Shown here piece by piece: positions 51,250 through 59,094 of a stretch of 64,000 nucleotides of DNA (position 1 is the stretch's first letter; every line of letters starts with the position of its first letter). The stretch is from the NCBI RefSeq assembly GCF_002157505.1, contig NZ_NFSC01000029.1, positions 62,001 to 126,000 of the forward strand, written 5' to 3'. This DNA comes from Arthrobacter agilis (GTDB lineage: Bacteria > Actinomycetota > Actinomycetes > Actinomycetales > Micrococcaceae). Below the pieces are notes generated by a model. That model worked only from the letters and a program-made list of their open reading frames with translations. It searched no databases and was not told where the DNA came from. Position numbers and translations under genes: made by a program.

Positions 51250-52023
51250 TTAGTGGATGTGACTGCCGCCGTTGATGTCGATCGTGGTCCCGGTGAGGTA
51301 CGAGGAGTCGTCGGAGGACAGGAACGTGATGACGGCCGCGATCTCCTCCGTCGTCGCGGTGCGGCCGAGGGGGATGTCCCTGGCCAGCGCCGCTTCCTGC
51401 TCCGGGGTGCTGCCGACGCGGATGTTGGTATCGACGGCGCCGGGGGTGACTGCGTTGACGGTGACTCCACTGTCGGCCAGTTCCCGCGCCAGGGCCTTCG
51501 TGAGCCCCAGGATCGCGGCCTTGGCGGCGGAATAGGGAACCTTCCCGAACACGCCGCCTCCTCGCTGGGCGGAGACCGAGGACATGTTGACGATCCGCCC
51601 CCAGCCGTTCTCGAGCATCGCCGGCAGGAAGGCCTTCGTCACCAGGTAGGTGCCGGTGGCGTTGACGGCCATCACCTTGTTCCAGAGCTCGAGCGTCGTA
51701 TCGAGGAACGGCACAGGGGAGGTGATGCCTGCGATGTTCGCCAGTGCCCCGACGGGAGGCAGATTGCCGGCGGCGACGTCGGCTGCCACGGCATCACGGG
51801 CTGCGGTGACGGAGGCTTCGTCGGTGACGTCGATCTCGTAACCGAAGCTGGGGACTGCGAATTCATTTCCGATGTCCGTCGCTACCTTGGCGGACGTCTC
51901 CCCGTCGAGGTCGAGGACGACGACGGCCCACCCGTCCCTGGCGTAGCGGCGGGCAGTCGTCACGCCGATTCCGCGAGGGGAGGTGGCTCCCGTGATGACG
52001 GCGGTTCGCTGAATGCTGGACAT
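51250..52023 (-). CDS. SDR family dehydrogenase of the transketolase locus
   Basis: This 257-residue NAD(P)-dependent oxidoreductase has TGATSPRGIGVTTARRYARD, a variant of TGxxxGIG with two inserted residues. NIAGITSPVPFLDTT, IVNMSSVSAQRGGGVFGKVP and YSAAKAAILGLTKALAREL with catalytic Tyr and Lys follow. C-terminal ITFLSSDDSSYLTGTTIDIN is classical. It begins seven bases after the isomerase gene, so the two form an operon. It probably oxidises a sugar or polyol substrate in the pathway. Confidence 0.85.
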   Translation of the reverse strand: MSSIQRTAVITGATSPRGIGVTTARRYARDGWAVVVLDLDGETSAKVATDIGNEFAVPSFGYEIDVTDEASVTAARDAVAADVAAGNLPPVGALANIAGITSPVPFLDTTLELWNKVMAVNATGTYLVTKAFLPAMLENGWGRIVNMSSVSAQRGGGVFGKVPYSAAKAAILGLTKALARELADSGVTVNAVTPGAVDTNIRVGSTPEQEAALARDIPLGRTATTEEIAAVITFLSSDDSSYLTGTTIDINGGSHIH

Positions 52024-52030
52024 GATTCTC

Positions 52031-52915
52031 CTAATTCGGGGTCTGGTCGCCGATGCCGGATAGGACACCGGGCGCAGTGCTGTTGGTGATGAGCTGGGAG
52101 ATGAAGCGCGCGGCTGCTGCCGTGGCTTCCGGTCGTTGATCGTCTCTGACATCCCGCGTTTCGAGCTCGAGGGCGAAGCGCCCCTGATACCCGGCGTCGG
52201 CGAGGGCCCGGAGGCCGGCGGCGAAGTCCGCCTGTCCGTTGCCGATACTCAGATTGATGTTGCCGGGAACCGCATCCCGAAGGTGGATGTGGCGGATGCG
52301 GTCGGAGAAGAGCCGGACGAATTCCACCGGATCCCCTCCGGACGCGACGATGTGGCTGAAATCCATGACGAGGCCCACGGACTCCTGGGGCACCCTGTCC
52401 AGCAGCTGCTGGGTGCGGTCGATGTCCCAGCAGAGGCGGAAGAAGTGGGGTGCCTCGACCCAGATCTCGACGCCTGCCGCGGCTGCGCGGTCGGCTGCAT
52501 CGGTCAGGGCCGCGGTGATCAGGTCCAGGTCTTCATCGAAGGACACGAGCGGATCGTGAGACTGGGCGCCGCACGGCAGGACAAGTGCTGCCGCCCCGAT
52601 GGTCGACGCAAGGGCCAGGAGCATGTCGAGGTGCCCGTCCCTGTCGGTGCGCTCGGTTCGGGTCAACCGGGCGTTGAGGTCCCCGATGTCACCGTTGACC
52701 GAACGCACGCGCAGGCCCGAGCGCAGGACGTCGGAACTGACCTCGTTGACGGCTTGGGTGTCCAGGACGAACGGAACATGGTTGCACACCCCAGGAAGGG
52801 CGCCGAGATCCAGCTCGGCGAAACCTAATCCCTGCATGGTTCCCAGTGCCGTCGGCAGATCCTGGTGCCGGAAGCTGATGGATGAACACACCACTCGGGG
52901 ATGGAACATCGTCAT
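52031..52915 (-). CDS. Sugar isomerase/epimerase TIM-barrel protein of the transketolase locus
   Basis: This is a 294-residue xylose-isomerase-like barrel: GTMQGLGFAELDLGALPGV, EIWVEAPHFFRLCWDIDRTQ, then VGLVMDFSHIVASGGDPVEF with a metal-site Asp and His, and RIRHIHLRDAVPGNINLSIG. It resembles hydroxypyruvate isomerase- and tagatose 3-epimerase-like enzymes. It heads an isomerase-SDR operon under the palindrome at 52965. A second start at 52909 is possible. The substrate is unknown but probably a short sugar or sugar acid. Confidence 0.78.
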   Translation of the reverse strand: MTMFHPRVVCSSISFRHQDLPTALGTMQGLGFAELDLGALPGVCNHVPFVLDTQAVNEVSSDVLRSGLRVRSVNGDIGDLNARLTRTERTDRDGHLDMLLALASTIGAAALVLPCGAQSHDPLVSFDEDLDLITAALTDAADRAAAAGVEIWVEAPHFFRLCWDIDRTQQLLDRVPQESVGLVMDFSHIVASGGDPVEFVRLFSDRIRHIHLRDAVPGNINLSIGNGQADFAAGLRALADAGYQGRFALELETRDVRDDQRPEATAAAARFISQLITNSTAPGVLSGIGDQTPN

Positions 52916-52964
52916 TGACCCTCACTGTTGCCGAACGTGACGTCAAGCACACTACGCATTTCAC

Positions 52965-52979
52965 TGTTGACAGTCAACA
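52965..52979. promoter_or_regulatory. GntR operator C between divergent isomerase genes
   Basis: TGTTGACAGTCAACA is a perfect 7-1-7 palindrome with core TGTTGACA. It lies 50 bases before the isomerase-SDR operon and 135 bases before the RpiB-like gene, so the regulator can act on both. Confidence 0.65.
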
Positions 52980-53113
52980 CTTGCGTCCACAGGGCGGAGT
53001 CGCACCACCGGAGCGAAACCCGTCTCGTTGACAGCCGATGGTCACCGGGAAACACTGAAGTGACGTGGAGCACACGGCCGATCGCGGCAGCGGATGCTGA
53101 CAGGAGAGAAGGA

Positions 53114-53587
53114 ATGGAACAACTACGACTCGTGATCGGCTGTGACGACGCGGGACTGCGCTACAAGGAGGAACTGAAACGACTCCTCGAGTCGAGCGAC
53201 CAGGTGGATGCCGTGCTGGACGTCGGGGTTCAGCCGGATGAAGACACCGCGTACCCCAGCGTGGCCTTCGCGGCAGCCGGCGAGATTGCGGCAGGACGGG
53301 CCGACAGGGCCCTGCTGATCTGCGGAACGGGCCTGGGGGTCGCCATCAGCGCCAACAAGGTGGCCGGCATACGTGCTGTGACGGCCCATGACTCCTTCTC
53401 GGTGGAACGCGCAGTGCTCTCCAACAATGCGCAGGTCCTGTGCCTCGGTGAGCGGGTCATCGGACTCGAACTGGCCAAACGACTGGTCAGGGAGTGGCTC
53501 ACCTACCGTTTCGACGAGCAGTCGGCGTCCGCGAGCAAGGTCGCAGCAATCACCGAGTACGAGGAGCGGAACGGCGAGGCAGGCTGA
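53114..53587 (+). CDS. RpiB/LacA/LacB family sugar-phosphate isomerase
   Basis: This is a 157-residue protein. The usual phosphate-site GSDHAG is GCDDAG here (residues 9-14). The catalytic Cys70 lies in [20 protein letters not shown]. The region [20 protein letters not shown] differs from ribose-5-phosphate isomerase B and looks like the branch that isomerises C4 sugar phosphates such as erythrulose phosphates. Good ribosome site AGGAG/AAGGA before ATG 53114. It is divergent from the isomerase-SDR operon and shares its operator. Confidence 0.8.
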   Translation: MEQLRLVIGCDDAGLRYKEELKRLLESSDQVDAVLDVGVQPDEDTAYPSVAFAAAGEIAAGRADRALLICGTGLGVAISANKVAGIRAVTAHDSFSVERAVLSNNAQVLCLGERVIGLELAKRLVREWLTYRFDEQSASASKVAAITEYEERNGEAG

Positions 53588-53638
53588 CCAGGACGGGGAT
53601 CGCCCAGCTGGCGTGCGTCCTGGGGGCAGCGACGGGCA

Positions 53639-53704
53639 GGACTGCGGCAGGGCTGCGGCAGGGCTGCGGCAGGGCTGCGGCAGGACAGCGGCAGGGCTGC
53701 GGCA
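53639..53704. repeat. Tandem repeat, six copies of an 11-bp unit
   Basis: Six consecutive 11-base units of the form GGGCTGCGGCA (two of them beginning GGAC) span 66 bases between the stop of the RpiB-like gene and the end of the gdx gene. The 11-bp period keeps phase with the DNA helix and is not a multiple of three. It is non-coding and likely prone to copy-number change. Confidence 0.85.
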
Positions 53705-53710
53705 GGACAG

Positions 53711-54025
53711 CTAGTGGACCAGCTTCAGCCCGACGACACCGCCCACGATCATGAGGAGGAACACGACCTTCAGCAGCGACGCGGGTTCGGCTCCGGTGGC
53801 CATCGCGTAGATGACGGTCAGGGCGGCGCCGATACCTACCCAGACGGCATAGGCCGTGCCGATCGGAAGGGTGCGCATGGCATAGGCGAGTCCGGCCATG
53901 CTGGCGATGATCGCTACCGCGAACACGAGGGTCGGCGCCGGCTTGCTGAAGCCGTCGGACCTTCCCAGTGCTGTGGCCCAGACGGCCTCGAGCACTCCGG
54001 ATATTACGAGGACGATCCAGGCCAT
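53711..54025 (-). CDS. gdx: SMR-family guanidinium exporter (Gdx/SugE type)
   Basis: This 104-residue protein has four membrane helices and Glu13 in VISGVLEAVWATALGRSDG. GTAYAVWVGIGAALTVIYAM is the Gdx/SugE signature and GVVGLKLVH closes the last helix. Gdx proteins export guanidinium by proton exchange as an antiparallel dimer. The upstream guanidine-III riboswitch supports this substrate over quaternary amines. ATG 54025 follows GGAAGAGAG. Confidence 0.9.
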   Translation of the reverse strand: MAWIVLVISGVLEAVWATALGRSDGFSKPAPTLVFAVAIIASMAGLAYAMRTLPIGTAYAVWVGIGAALTVIYAMATGAEPASLLKVVFLLMIVGGVVGLKLVH

Positions 54026-54038
54026 GACTCTCTTCCAC

Positions 54039-54080
54039 GGGCCGACTTGCTGCAGACCGGGTACGGCACCTCGTCCGGGA
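54039..54080 (-). ncRNA. Guanidine-III riboswitch
   Basis: On the minus strand the RNA reads CCGGACGAGGTG, then CCGTACCCGGTC, a short linker and CAAGTCGGCCC. These are the conserved blocks of the class III guanidine aptamer (ykkC-III), with GCCG and CGGC able to form the pseudoknot. The 3' strand ends 13 bases before the gdx ATG, next to the ribosome site, as expected for translational control. The pseudoknot is shorter than in the best-known example. Confidence 0.85.
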
Positions 54081-54137
54081 GGCGGCCGGTGCCTGCCTCG
54101 GCTCCATGGTGCCATGGAACGGCAGGGGTCCGCCGGT

Positions 54138-55775
54138 TCAGCCGACGGTGACCCGTCCGTCCTCGACCTGCCAGCGCTCATCGAGCCGGACGTTCTCGAG
54201 GAGCCTCCGGTCGTGGGTGACGAGCAGGAGCGCGCCCGTGTAGGCCTCCAGGGCTTCCTCGAGCTGTTCGATGGCCGGAAGGTCGAGGTGGTTCGTCGGC
54301 TCGTCCAGCACCAGGAGGTTGACCCCCCGCGCCTGGAGCAGCGCGAGTCCCGCCCTCGTCCGCTCCCCCGGGGAGAGGGACCCGACGTCAGCACGCACCT
54401 GGTCCGCCTTGAGCCCGAACTTCGCCAGCAGGGTCCGCACCTCGCCCTGTGCCAGCTCCGGCACGAGGGCTTCGAAGGCCTCACCGAGGGGGAGGTTCTC
54501 GTCGAGTTGTCCCCTCGCCTGGTCGATCTCACCGACCGCCACGTTGGAGCCGAGCGAGGCAGCGCCGTCGTCGGGCTCCTGGTGTCCCAGCAGGAGGCGC
54601 AGCAGGGTCGACTTCCCGGCGCCGTTGGGTCCGGTGATGCCGATCCGCTCGCCCGCATTGACCTGGAGCGAGACCGGACCGAGGGTGAAACCGCCCTGGG
54701 TCGCGGAGGCGCTGTTCAGGGTGGCGACGACGGAGCTCGACCGCGGAGCGGACCCGATGCTGAACTGCAGCTGCCACTCCTTGCGCGGTTCCTCGACCTC
54801 GTCCATGCGTGCGATGCGTGATTCCATCTGGCGCACTTTCTGCGCCTGCTTCTCGGAGGATTCCATGCTCGCCCTGCGCCGGATCTTGTCGTTGTCCGGG
54901 CTCTTCTTCATGGCGTTGCGCACGCCCTGCGAGCTCCATTCACGCTGCGTCCGGGCACGTCCCACGAGATCCTGCTTCTTGTCCGAGTACTCCTCGTAGG
55001 CCTCGCGGGCGTGGCGGCGTGCCACCGCGCGTTCCTCGAGGAAGGCGTCGTAGCCGCCGTCGTACACGGCCACCCTGTTCTGCGCGAGGTCCAGTTCGAC
55101 GACGGTGGTCACGCAGCGCGCGAGGAACTCGCGGTCGTGGGAGACGAGGACGACGCCGCCGCGCAGGTTCTGGATGAACCCTTCGAGCCGTTCGAGCCCG
55201 GCCAGGTCGAGGTCGTTGGTCGGTTCGTCGAGGAGCACGATGTCGAAGCGGCTCAGCAGCAGGGCTGCGAGCGCGACCCGCGCGAGCTGTCCTCCCGAGA
55301 GTGCCGCGGTCGGAGTGCCGGGATCGATGCCGCCGGCGACGTCGGCCAGCACTCCGGGCATGCGGTCCTCGAGGTCTACCGCCCCGGACGCCATCCAGTG
55401 GTCGAGCGCCGCCGCGTAGGCGTCGTCGGCGCCCTTGTCCCCGCTGCCCAGCGCCGCTGCGGCGTCCTCCATCGCGAGCGTCGCCGACGTCGTTCCGGTG
55501 CGGCGGCCGATGTATCCGGCGACCGTCTCTCCCTCCAGGCGTTCGTGTTCCTGGGGGAGCCAGCCGACGAAGGCGTCGGGCGGAGTGGTCCGGACGGTTC
55601 CGCCGAGCGGCGTGTCCGCTCCGGCGAGCAGTCGCAGGAGCGTGGTCTTCCCGGCGCCGTTGGCGCCCACCACGCCGACGACGTCACCCGGTGCGACCGT
55701 GAGGTCGAGCTTCGAGAAGAGGGTGCGGTGGGCGTGGCCCCCGGTCAGGTCCTTCGCCACGAGGGTTGCAGTCAT
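54138..55775 (-). CDS. ABC-F family ATP-binding protein
   Basis: This is a 545-residue soluble protein with two ABC domains and no membrane segment. Domain 1 has GANGAGKTTLLRLLAGADTP and LSGGQLARVALAALLLSRFD. A linker rich in Arg/Lys (about 240-320) contains MESRIARMDEVEEPRKEW, and domain 2 has GPNGAGKSTLLRLLLGHQEP and LSPGERTRAGLALLQ. ABC-F proteins act on the ribosome, in translation regulation or antibiotic protection. It is not close enough to a resistance subfamily by eye to assign. Its ATG is preceded by GGAGGA at very short spacing. Confidence 0.88.
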   Translation of the reverse strand: MTATLVAKDLTGGHAHRTLFSKLDLTVAPGDVVGVVGANGAGKTTLLRLLAGADTPLGGTVRTTPPDAFVGWLPQEHERLEGETVAGYIGRRTGTTSATLAMEDAAAALGSGDKGADDAYAAALDHWMASGAVDLEDRMPGVLADVAGGIDPGTPTAALSGGQLARVALAALLLSRFDIVLLDEPTNDLDLAGLERLEGFIQNLRGGVVLVSHDREFLARCVTTVVELDLAQNRVAVYDGGYDAFLEERAVARRHAREAYEEYSDKKQDLVGRARTQREWSSQGVRNAMKKSPDNDKIRRRASMESSEKQAQKVRQMESRIARMDEVEEPRKEWQLQFSIGSAPRSSSVVATLNSASATQGGFTLGPVSLQVNAGERIGITGPNGAGKSTLLRLLLGHQEPDDGAASLGSNVAVGEIDQARGQLDENLPLGEAFEALVPELAQGEVRTLLAKFGLKADQVRADVGSLSPGERTRAGLALLQARGVNLLVLDEPTNHLDLPAIEQLEEALEAYTGALLLVTHDRRLLENVRLDERWQVEDGRVTVG

Positions 55776-55818
55776 TCCTCCAGTCTAGGAGGGGCTGGCC
55801 CTCCGCCGGTCAGGCGGC

Positions 55819-56040
55819 TCAGGCGCTGATCTGCCAGATGCTGTACTCGTCGAGGTGGAGGATGGCCCGGTGCCCGGCCATGTCGTCCCGGATCCAGACC
55901 ACTCCGAGGCCGGGAGCGGAGTCCTCGACGCACCCGCGGTAGTGCACCTCGTTCTTGCGGCGTGCCTCGACGACGGTTCCGGCGCTGAGCACGCCGAGGT
56001 CGAGGATGCGGGCGGTGCTGGGAGGTGCGATGACGGTCAT
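55819..56040 (-). CDS. Hypothetical small protein
   Basis: This 73-residue protein is not recognised. It is beta-rich (ILDLGVLSAGTVVEARRKNE, YRGCVEDSAPGLGVVWIRDD, HRAILHLDEYSIWQIS), suggesting a small barrel such as an SH3-like fold. A good AAGGAG precedes ATG 56040. It lies downstream of no partner; the ABC-F gene follows 43 bases away on the same strand and could be co-transcribed. Confidence 0.55.
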   Translation of the reverse strand: MTVIAPPSTARILDLGVLSAGTVVEARRKNEVHYRGCVEDSAPGLGVVWIRDDMAGHRAILHLDEYSIWQISA

Positions 56041-56143
56041 GGATGCTCCTTGGCGGTTCAGGATGTCACCCGTTGAGACTGGCGGGCGGCTTCCTCCATG
56101 ATTCGGGAGCGGTGTTGCCGGGATATTTCCGGAAGGTTATCTT

Positions 56144-56161
56144 TTCCGCGGTCCCGCGGAA
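56144..56161. promoter_or_regulatory. Perfect 18-bp palindrome in divergent promoter region
   Basis: TTCCGCGG and CCGCGGAA flank TC, giving an inverted repeat at 56144-56161 between the small gene (start 56040) and the M20 gene (start 56223). A TTCCGGAA precedes it. It could be an operator. A TAAGCT hexamer at 56210-56215 lies seven bases before ATG 56223, so the M20 mRNA may be leaderless. Confidence 0.4.
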
Positions 56162-56222
56162 GTGTTACCCAGGGTTTACAGGGGGGCCCGTCCGCCTGTC
56201 GATCGTTGCCTAAGCTACTCGG

Positions 56223-57542
56223 ATGAGTGAACCCACCGAGCCGGACCGGGCCTACCTGCAGTCGATCGACGAGCGGACCCGAAGGCTGCTGGCCCAGGCC
56301 GTGCCGGACCCATCGCCGTTCGACGGTGCGCCCGGAGAACTCGCCGACGCCGTCGAACGGAACGTGGACGGCATGTCGGACAGGCTGCGGCACGTGGTCC
56401 AGCACCTGCACGCCCACCCGGAGACGGCGTTCCGGGAGCACCGCAGTGCAGCGTTCCTGCAGGAGACACTCGCTGCCCACGGCGTGGAGGCGGTCCTCGG
56501 CGAGTACGGGGTCGAGACGTCGGTGCGGGCGGAGGCGGGCAGCGCTGATCGGGGCCCGACCATCGCGATCCTCGCCGAGTACGACGCGCTCCCCGAGATC
56601 GGCCATGCCTGCGGACACAATGTCATCGCGGCAGCGGCGCTCGGAGCCTTCCTGGCGCTGTCCTCGGTGGCGGACCGGTTGCCCGGACGCGTCCTGTTCC
56701 TCGGCACGCCGGCGGAGGAGGGGCACTCCGGCAAGGAGGTGATGGCCCGCAACGGTGCGTTCGACGACGTCGACGCCGCCATCATGGTCCACCCCTACGG
56801 TTACGACCTGGCGGACCAGGTCTGGCTCGGCAGGCGACTGCTCACCGTCGCCTTCACCGGTGTCGAGGCGCATGCCTCCGCGCAGCCCTTTATGGGCCGG
56901 AACGCCCTCGACGCCGCGAACCTCGCCTACCAGGGCATCGGGCTGCTGCGCCAGCAGCTGCCGCCGTCCGACCGCGTCCACGCGAACATCACGGAGGGCG
57001 GGACGAGCCCCAACATCATCCCGAACCGCGCCGTCCTGAAGCTCTACGCGCGCTCCCAGCAGCCTGCCACCCTCAGGGATCTCAGCGCGCGGCTCGAGGA
57101 CGTGGCGCGGGGTGCGGCCCTGATGACGGGAACAGGGGTGGAACTGCACTGGGACGAGCACCCACCGTCCCTCCCCATCCGGACCAACACAGCCCTCACG
57201 GGCCGGTGGACGGTGGCCCAGCAGCGGCGCGGACGTGCTCCGCTTCCACTCGGGGTGGTCTCCGAGACCCTCGCGGCCTCGACCGATTTCGGCAACGTGA
57301 GCTACCGCATCCCCGGCATCCACCCGCTGATCCGCATCGCCGAGCCGTCCACGGCCCTGCATACGCGGGGGTTCGCCGCAGCGGCCAGGAGCGAGGACGC
57401 GGAGCGGGGAGCGCTCGACGGCGCCGTCGGCCTCGCCCTCACCGCGCTCGACTATCTCTTCGACGAGCCCCTGCGCACCGCGGTGCACGAGGAGTTCCAG
57501 AACCAGGGCGGAGCCATCGACGTGCCGTCCTATTTCGCCTGA
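56223..57542 (+). CDS. M20 family amidohydrolase (AbgB-like)
   Basis: This 439-residue metallohydrolase has LAEYDALPEIGHACGHNVIA with zinc ligands, FLGTPAEEGHSGKEVMARNG with the catalytic Glu pair, and IMVHPYGYDLADQVWLGRRL. A dimerisation domain lies around residues 210-325. It resembles the p-aminobenzoyl-glutamate hydrolase B group and N-acyl amino acid amidohydrolases. The substrate is probably an amidated or acylated amino acid. It stands alone. Confidence 0.87.
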   Translation: MSEPTEPDRAYLQSIDERTRRLLAQAVPDPSPFDGAPGELADAVERNVDGMSDRLRHVVQHLHAHPETAFREHRSAAFLQETLAAHGVEAVLGEYGVETSVRAEAGSADRGPTIAILAEYDALPEIGHACGHNVIAAAALGAFLALSSVADRLPGRVLFLGTPAEEGHSGKEVMARNGAFDDVDAAIMVHPYGYDLADQVWLGRRLLTVAFTGVEAHASAQPFMGRNALDAANLAYQGIGLLRQQLPPSDRVHANITEGGTSPNIIPNRAVLKLYARSQQPATLRDLSARLEDVARGAALMTGTGVELHWDEHPPSLPIRTNTALTGRWTVAQQRRGRAPLPLGVVSETLAASTDFGNVSYRIPGIHPLIRIAEPSTALHTRGFAAAARSEDAERGALDGAVGLALTALDYLFDEPLRTAVHEEFQNQGGAIDVPSYFA

Positions 57543-57732
57543 CACTGGGGCAGCACCGTTCCCGATGCGGCTCCGCGGTGGCACTGCCGTTCGGAGTGGG
57601 TGGCCAAGGCTCCGTCATCGGGGTCAGGATGGTACCGGCTCCTTGAACAGACCGCTTCCGGTGCCCTCCCTGGGCGACACTTCGGAACGCTGATCCGGCG
57701 GGTGCAGAGGATCTACCAGGAGGTGGGACGCA

Positions 57733-58035
57733 GTGGTTCACGACGACGATTCCAGTGCACCGCGGCAGACGCCGCCAGGGGCGGGCGTTGGCAGGTCGGG
57801 GGTGAGGATGATCCTGCTGGTCGCGATCGCGGTCTTCGCCGTGTCCATCGCGTTCGTCCTCGTCTATGCCACCAGCCTGTCCTGGCCCATGGCCATCCTC
57901 ATCACCGTCGTGCTCGCCGGTGGCCAGGCCTACGCCCTGCGGGGCACCCTGTTCGGGGGACCCGGTACCGGTACCGGGACCGGAGACAGAGACAGAGACG
58001 GCACCAGGGGCGAAGGCGGAGCCGGGGACCGCTAG
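57733..58035 (+). CDS. Small two-helix membrane protein
   Basis: This 100-residue protein has hydrophobic segments ILLVAIAVFAVSIAFVLVYA and PMAILITVVLAGGQAYALRG, and a disordered Gly/Asp/Arg tail with a GTGTGTGDRDRD repeat encoded by ggtaccggtacc-like repeats. It resembles actinobacterial DUF4229-type membrane proteins, but the match is loose. GTG 57733 has GGAGG seven to eight bases upstream. It ends 38 bases before the ATP-grasp gene. Confidence 0.55.
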   Translation: MVHDDDSSAPRQTPPGAGVGRSGVRMILLVAIAVFAVSIAFVLVYATSLSWPMAILITVVLAGGQAYALRGTLFGGPGTGTGTGDRDRDGTRGEGGAGDR

Positions 58036-58073
58036 TCTGGCCTCTACCTCCAGCACCGATCGGAAGGACCTCC

Positions 58074-59021
58074 GTGACAACGGTCTATGCCCTGCACGAG
58101 AACCCCGAGTGGTTCCCGCCCTTTGCCCGCGCCTTCGAGGCGGAAGGCGTCGAGGTGGTGGAGTGGCTGCTCACGGACGGCGTGCTGGATCTCGACTCCG
58201 TTCCCCCGGAGGGCATCTTCTGGTCCCGGATCAGCGCCTCGGCCCACACCCGGGACCACGGCCTGTCCAAGGACTATGCCCGCTCCGTGCTGTCCTGGCT
58301 CGAGGCGCACGGCCGCCGCACCGTCAACGGGCGGCGGGTGCTCGAACTCGAGATGAGCAAGGTGGACCAGCTCACCGCGCTGAAGGCCTCCGGCATCGAC
58401 ACTCCGCGCACCGTTGCCGCCGTCGGGCGGGACCGCATCCTCGAAGCGGCGGAGGGGTTCGGGACGCCGTTCATCGTCAAGCACAACCAGGGTGGCAAGG
58501 GCCTCGGAGTGCGCAAGTTCGACTCGCACGAGGAACTCGCGGACTATGTCGCGTCGGACGAGTTCGAGGAGCCGCAGGACGGCATCACCCTGGTCCAGGA
58601 ATTCATCCAGGCCGCCGAGCCCTTCATCACCCGGGCGGAGATCGTGGGCGGCACCTTCGTGTACGCCATCGCGGCGGACACGGCGCGCGGCGGCTTCCAG
58701 CTGTGCCCCGCGGACGCCTGCGCGCTCGACCCGGAGACCGGCAGGCCCATCATGCCGCCCGGTGCCACCATCGCTCCCGAGCCGGGCCAGCAGCTCTTCA
58801 GCCTGCGCGAGGACTTCGACCACCCCGTCATCGCCCGATTCGAGGAGTTCGCGCGGCGGAACAACCTGGAGGTCTGCGGCATCGAGTTCATCGAGACCGC
58901 GGACGGCCGCGTGCTGACCTACGACGTCAATACGAACACCAACTACAACGCGGCCGTGGAAGCGGTAGCGCCGAAGTCCGCACCCCGCGAACTGGTCCGC
59001 TACCTCGCGACGCTGGGCTGA
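58074..59021 (+). CDS. ATP-grasp family ligase-like protein (RimK-type)
   Basis: This 315-residue protein has an N-terminal alpha/beta domain (residues 1-75). The ATP-grasp fold follows with TPFIVKHNQGGKGLGVRKFD (ATP-binding Lys and Gly-rich loop), VQEFIQAAEPFITRAEIVGG and VCGIEFIETADGRVLTYDVN with the metal-ligating Glu and Asn. It probably joins a carboxylate to an amine, but the substrates are unknown. GTG 58074 follows AAGGACC. No other biosynthetic genes lie next to it. Confidence 0.8.
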   Translation: MTTVYALHENPEWFPPFARAFEAEGVEVVEWLLTDGVLDLDSVPPEGIFWSRISASAHTRDHGLSKDYARSVLSWLEAHGRRTVNGRRVLELEMSKVDQLTALKASGIDTPRTVAAVGRDRILEAAEGFGTPFIVKHNQGGKGLGVRKFDSHEELADYVASDEFEEPQDGITLVQEFIQAAEPFITRAEIVGGTFVYAIAADTARGGFQLCPADACALDPETGRPIMPPGATIAPEPGQQLFSLREDFDHPVIARFEEFARRNNLEVCGIEFIETADGRVLTYDVNTNTNYNAAVEAVAPKSAPRELVRYLATLG

Positions 59022-59094
59022 CGGGCGGTAGCGTTCTCGTACCGGCACTGCGTGCCCGCAGGGCCGCCACCAACCTCCCGGAAGGATGGCAGCG

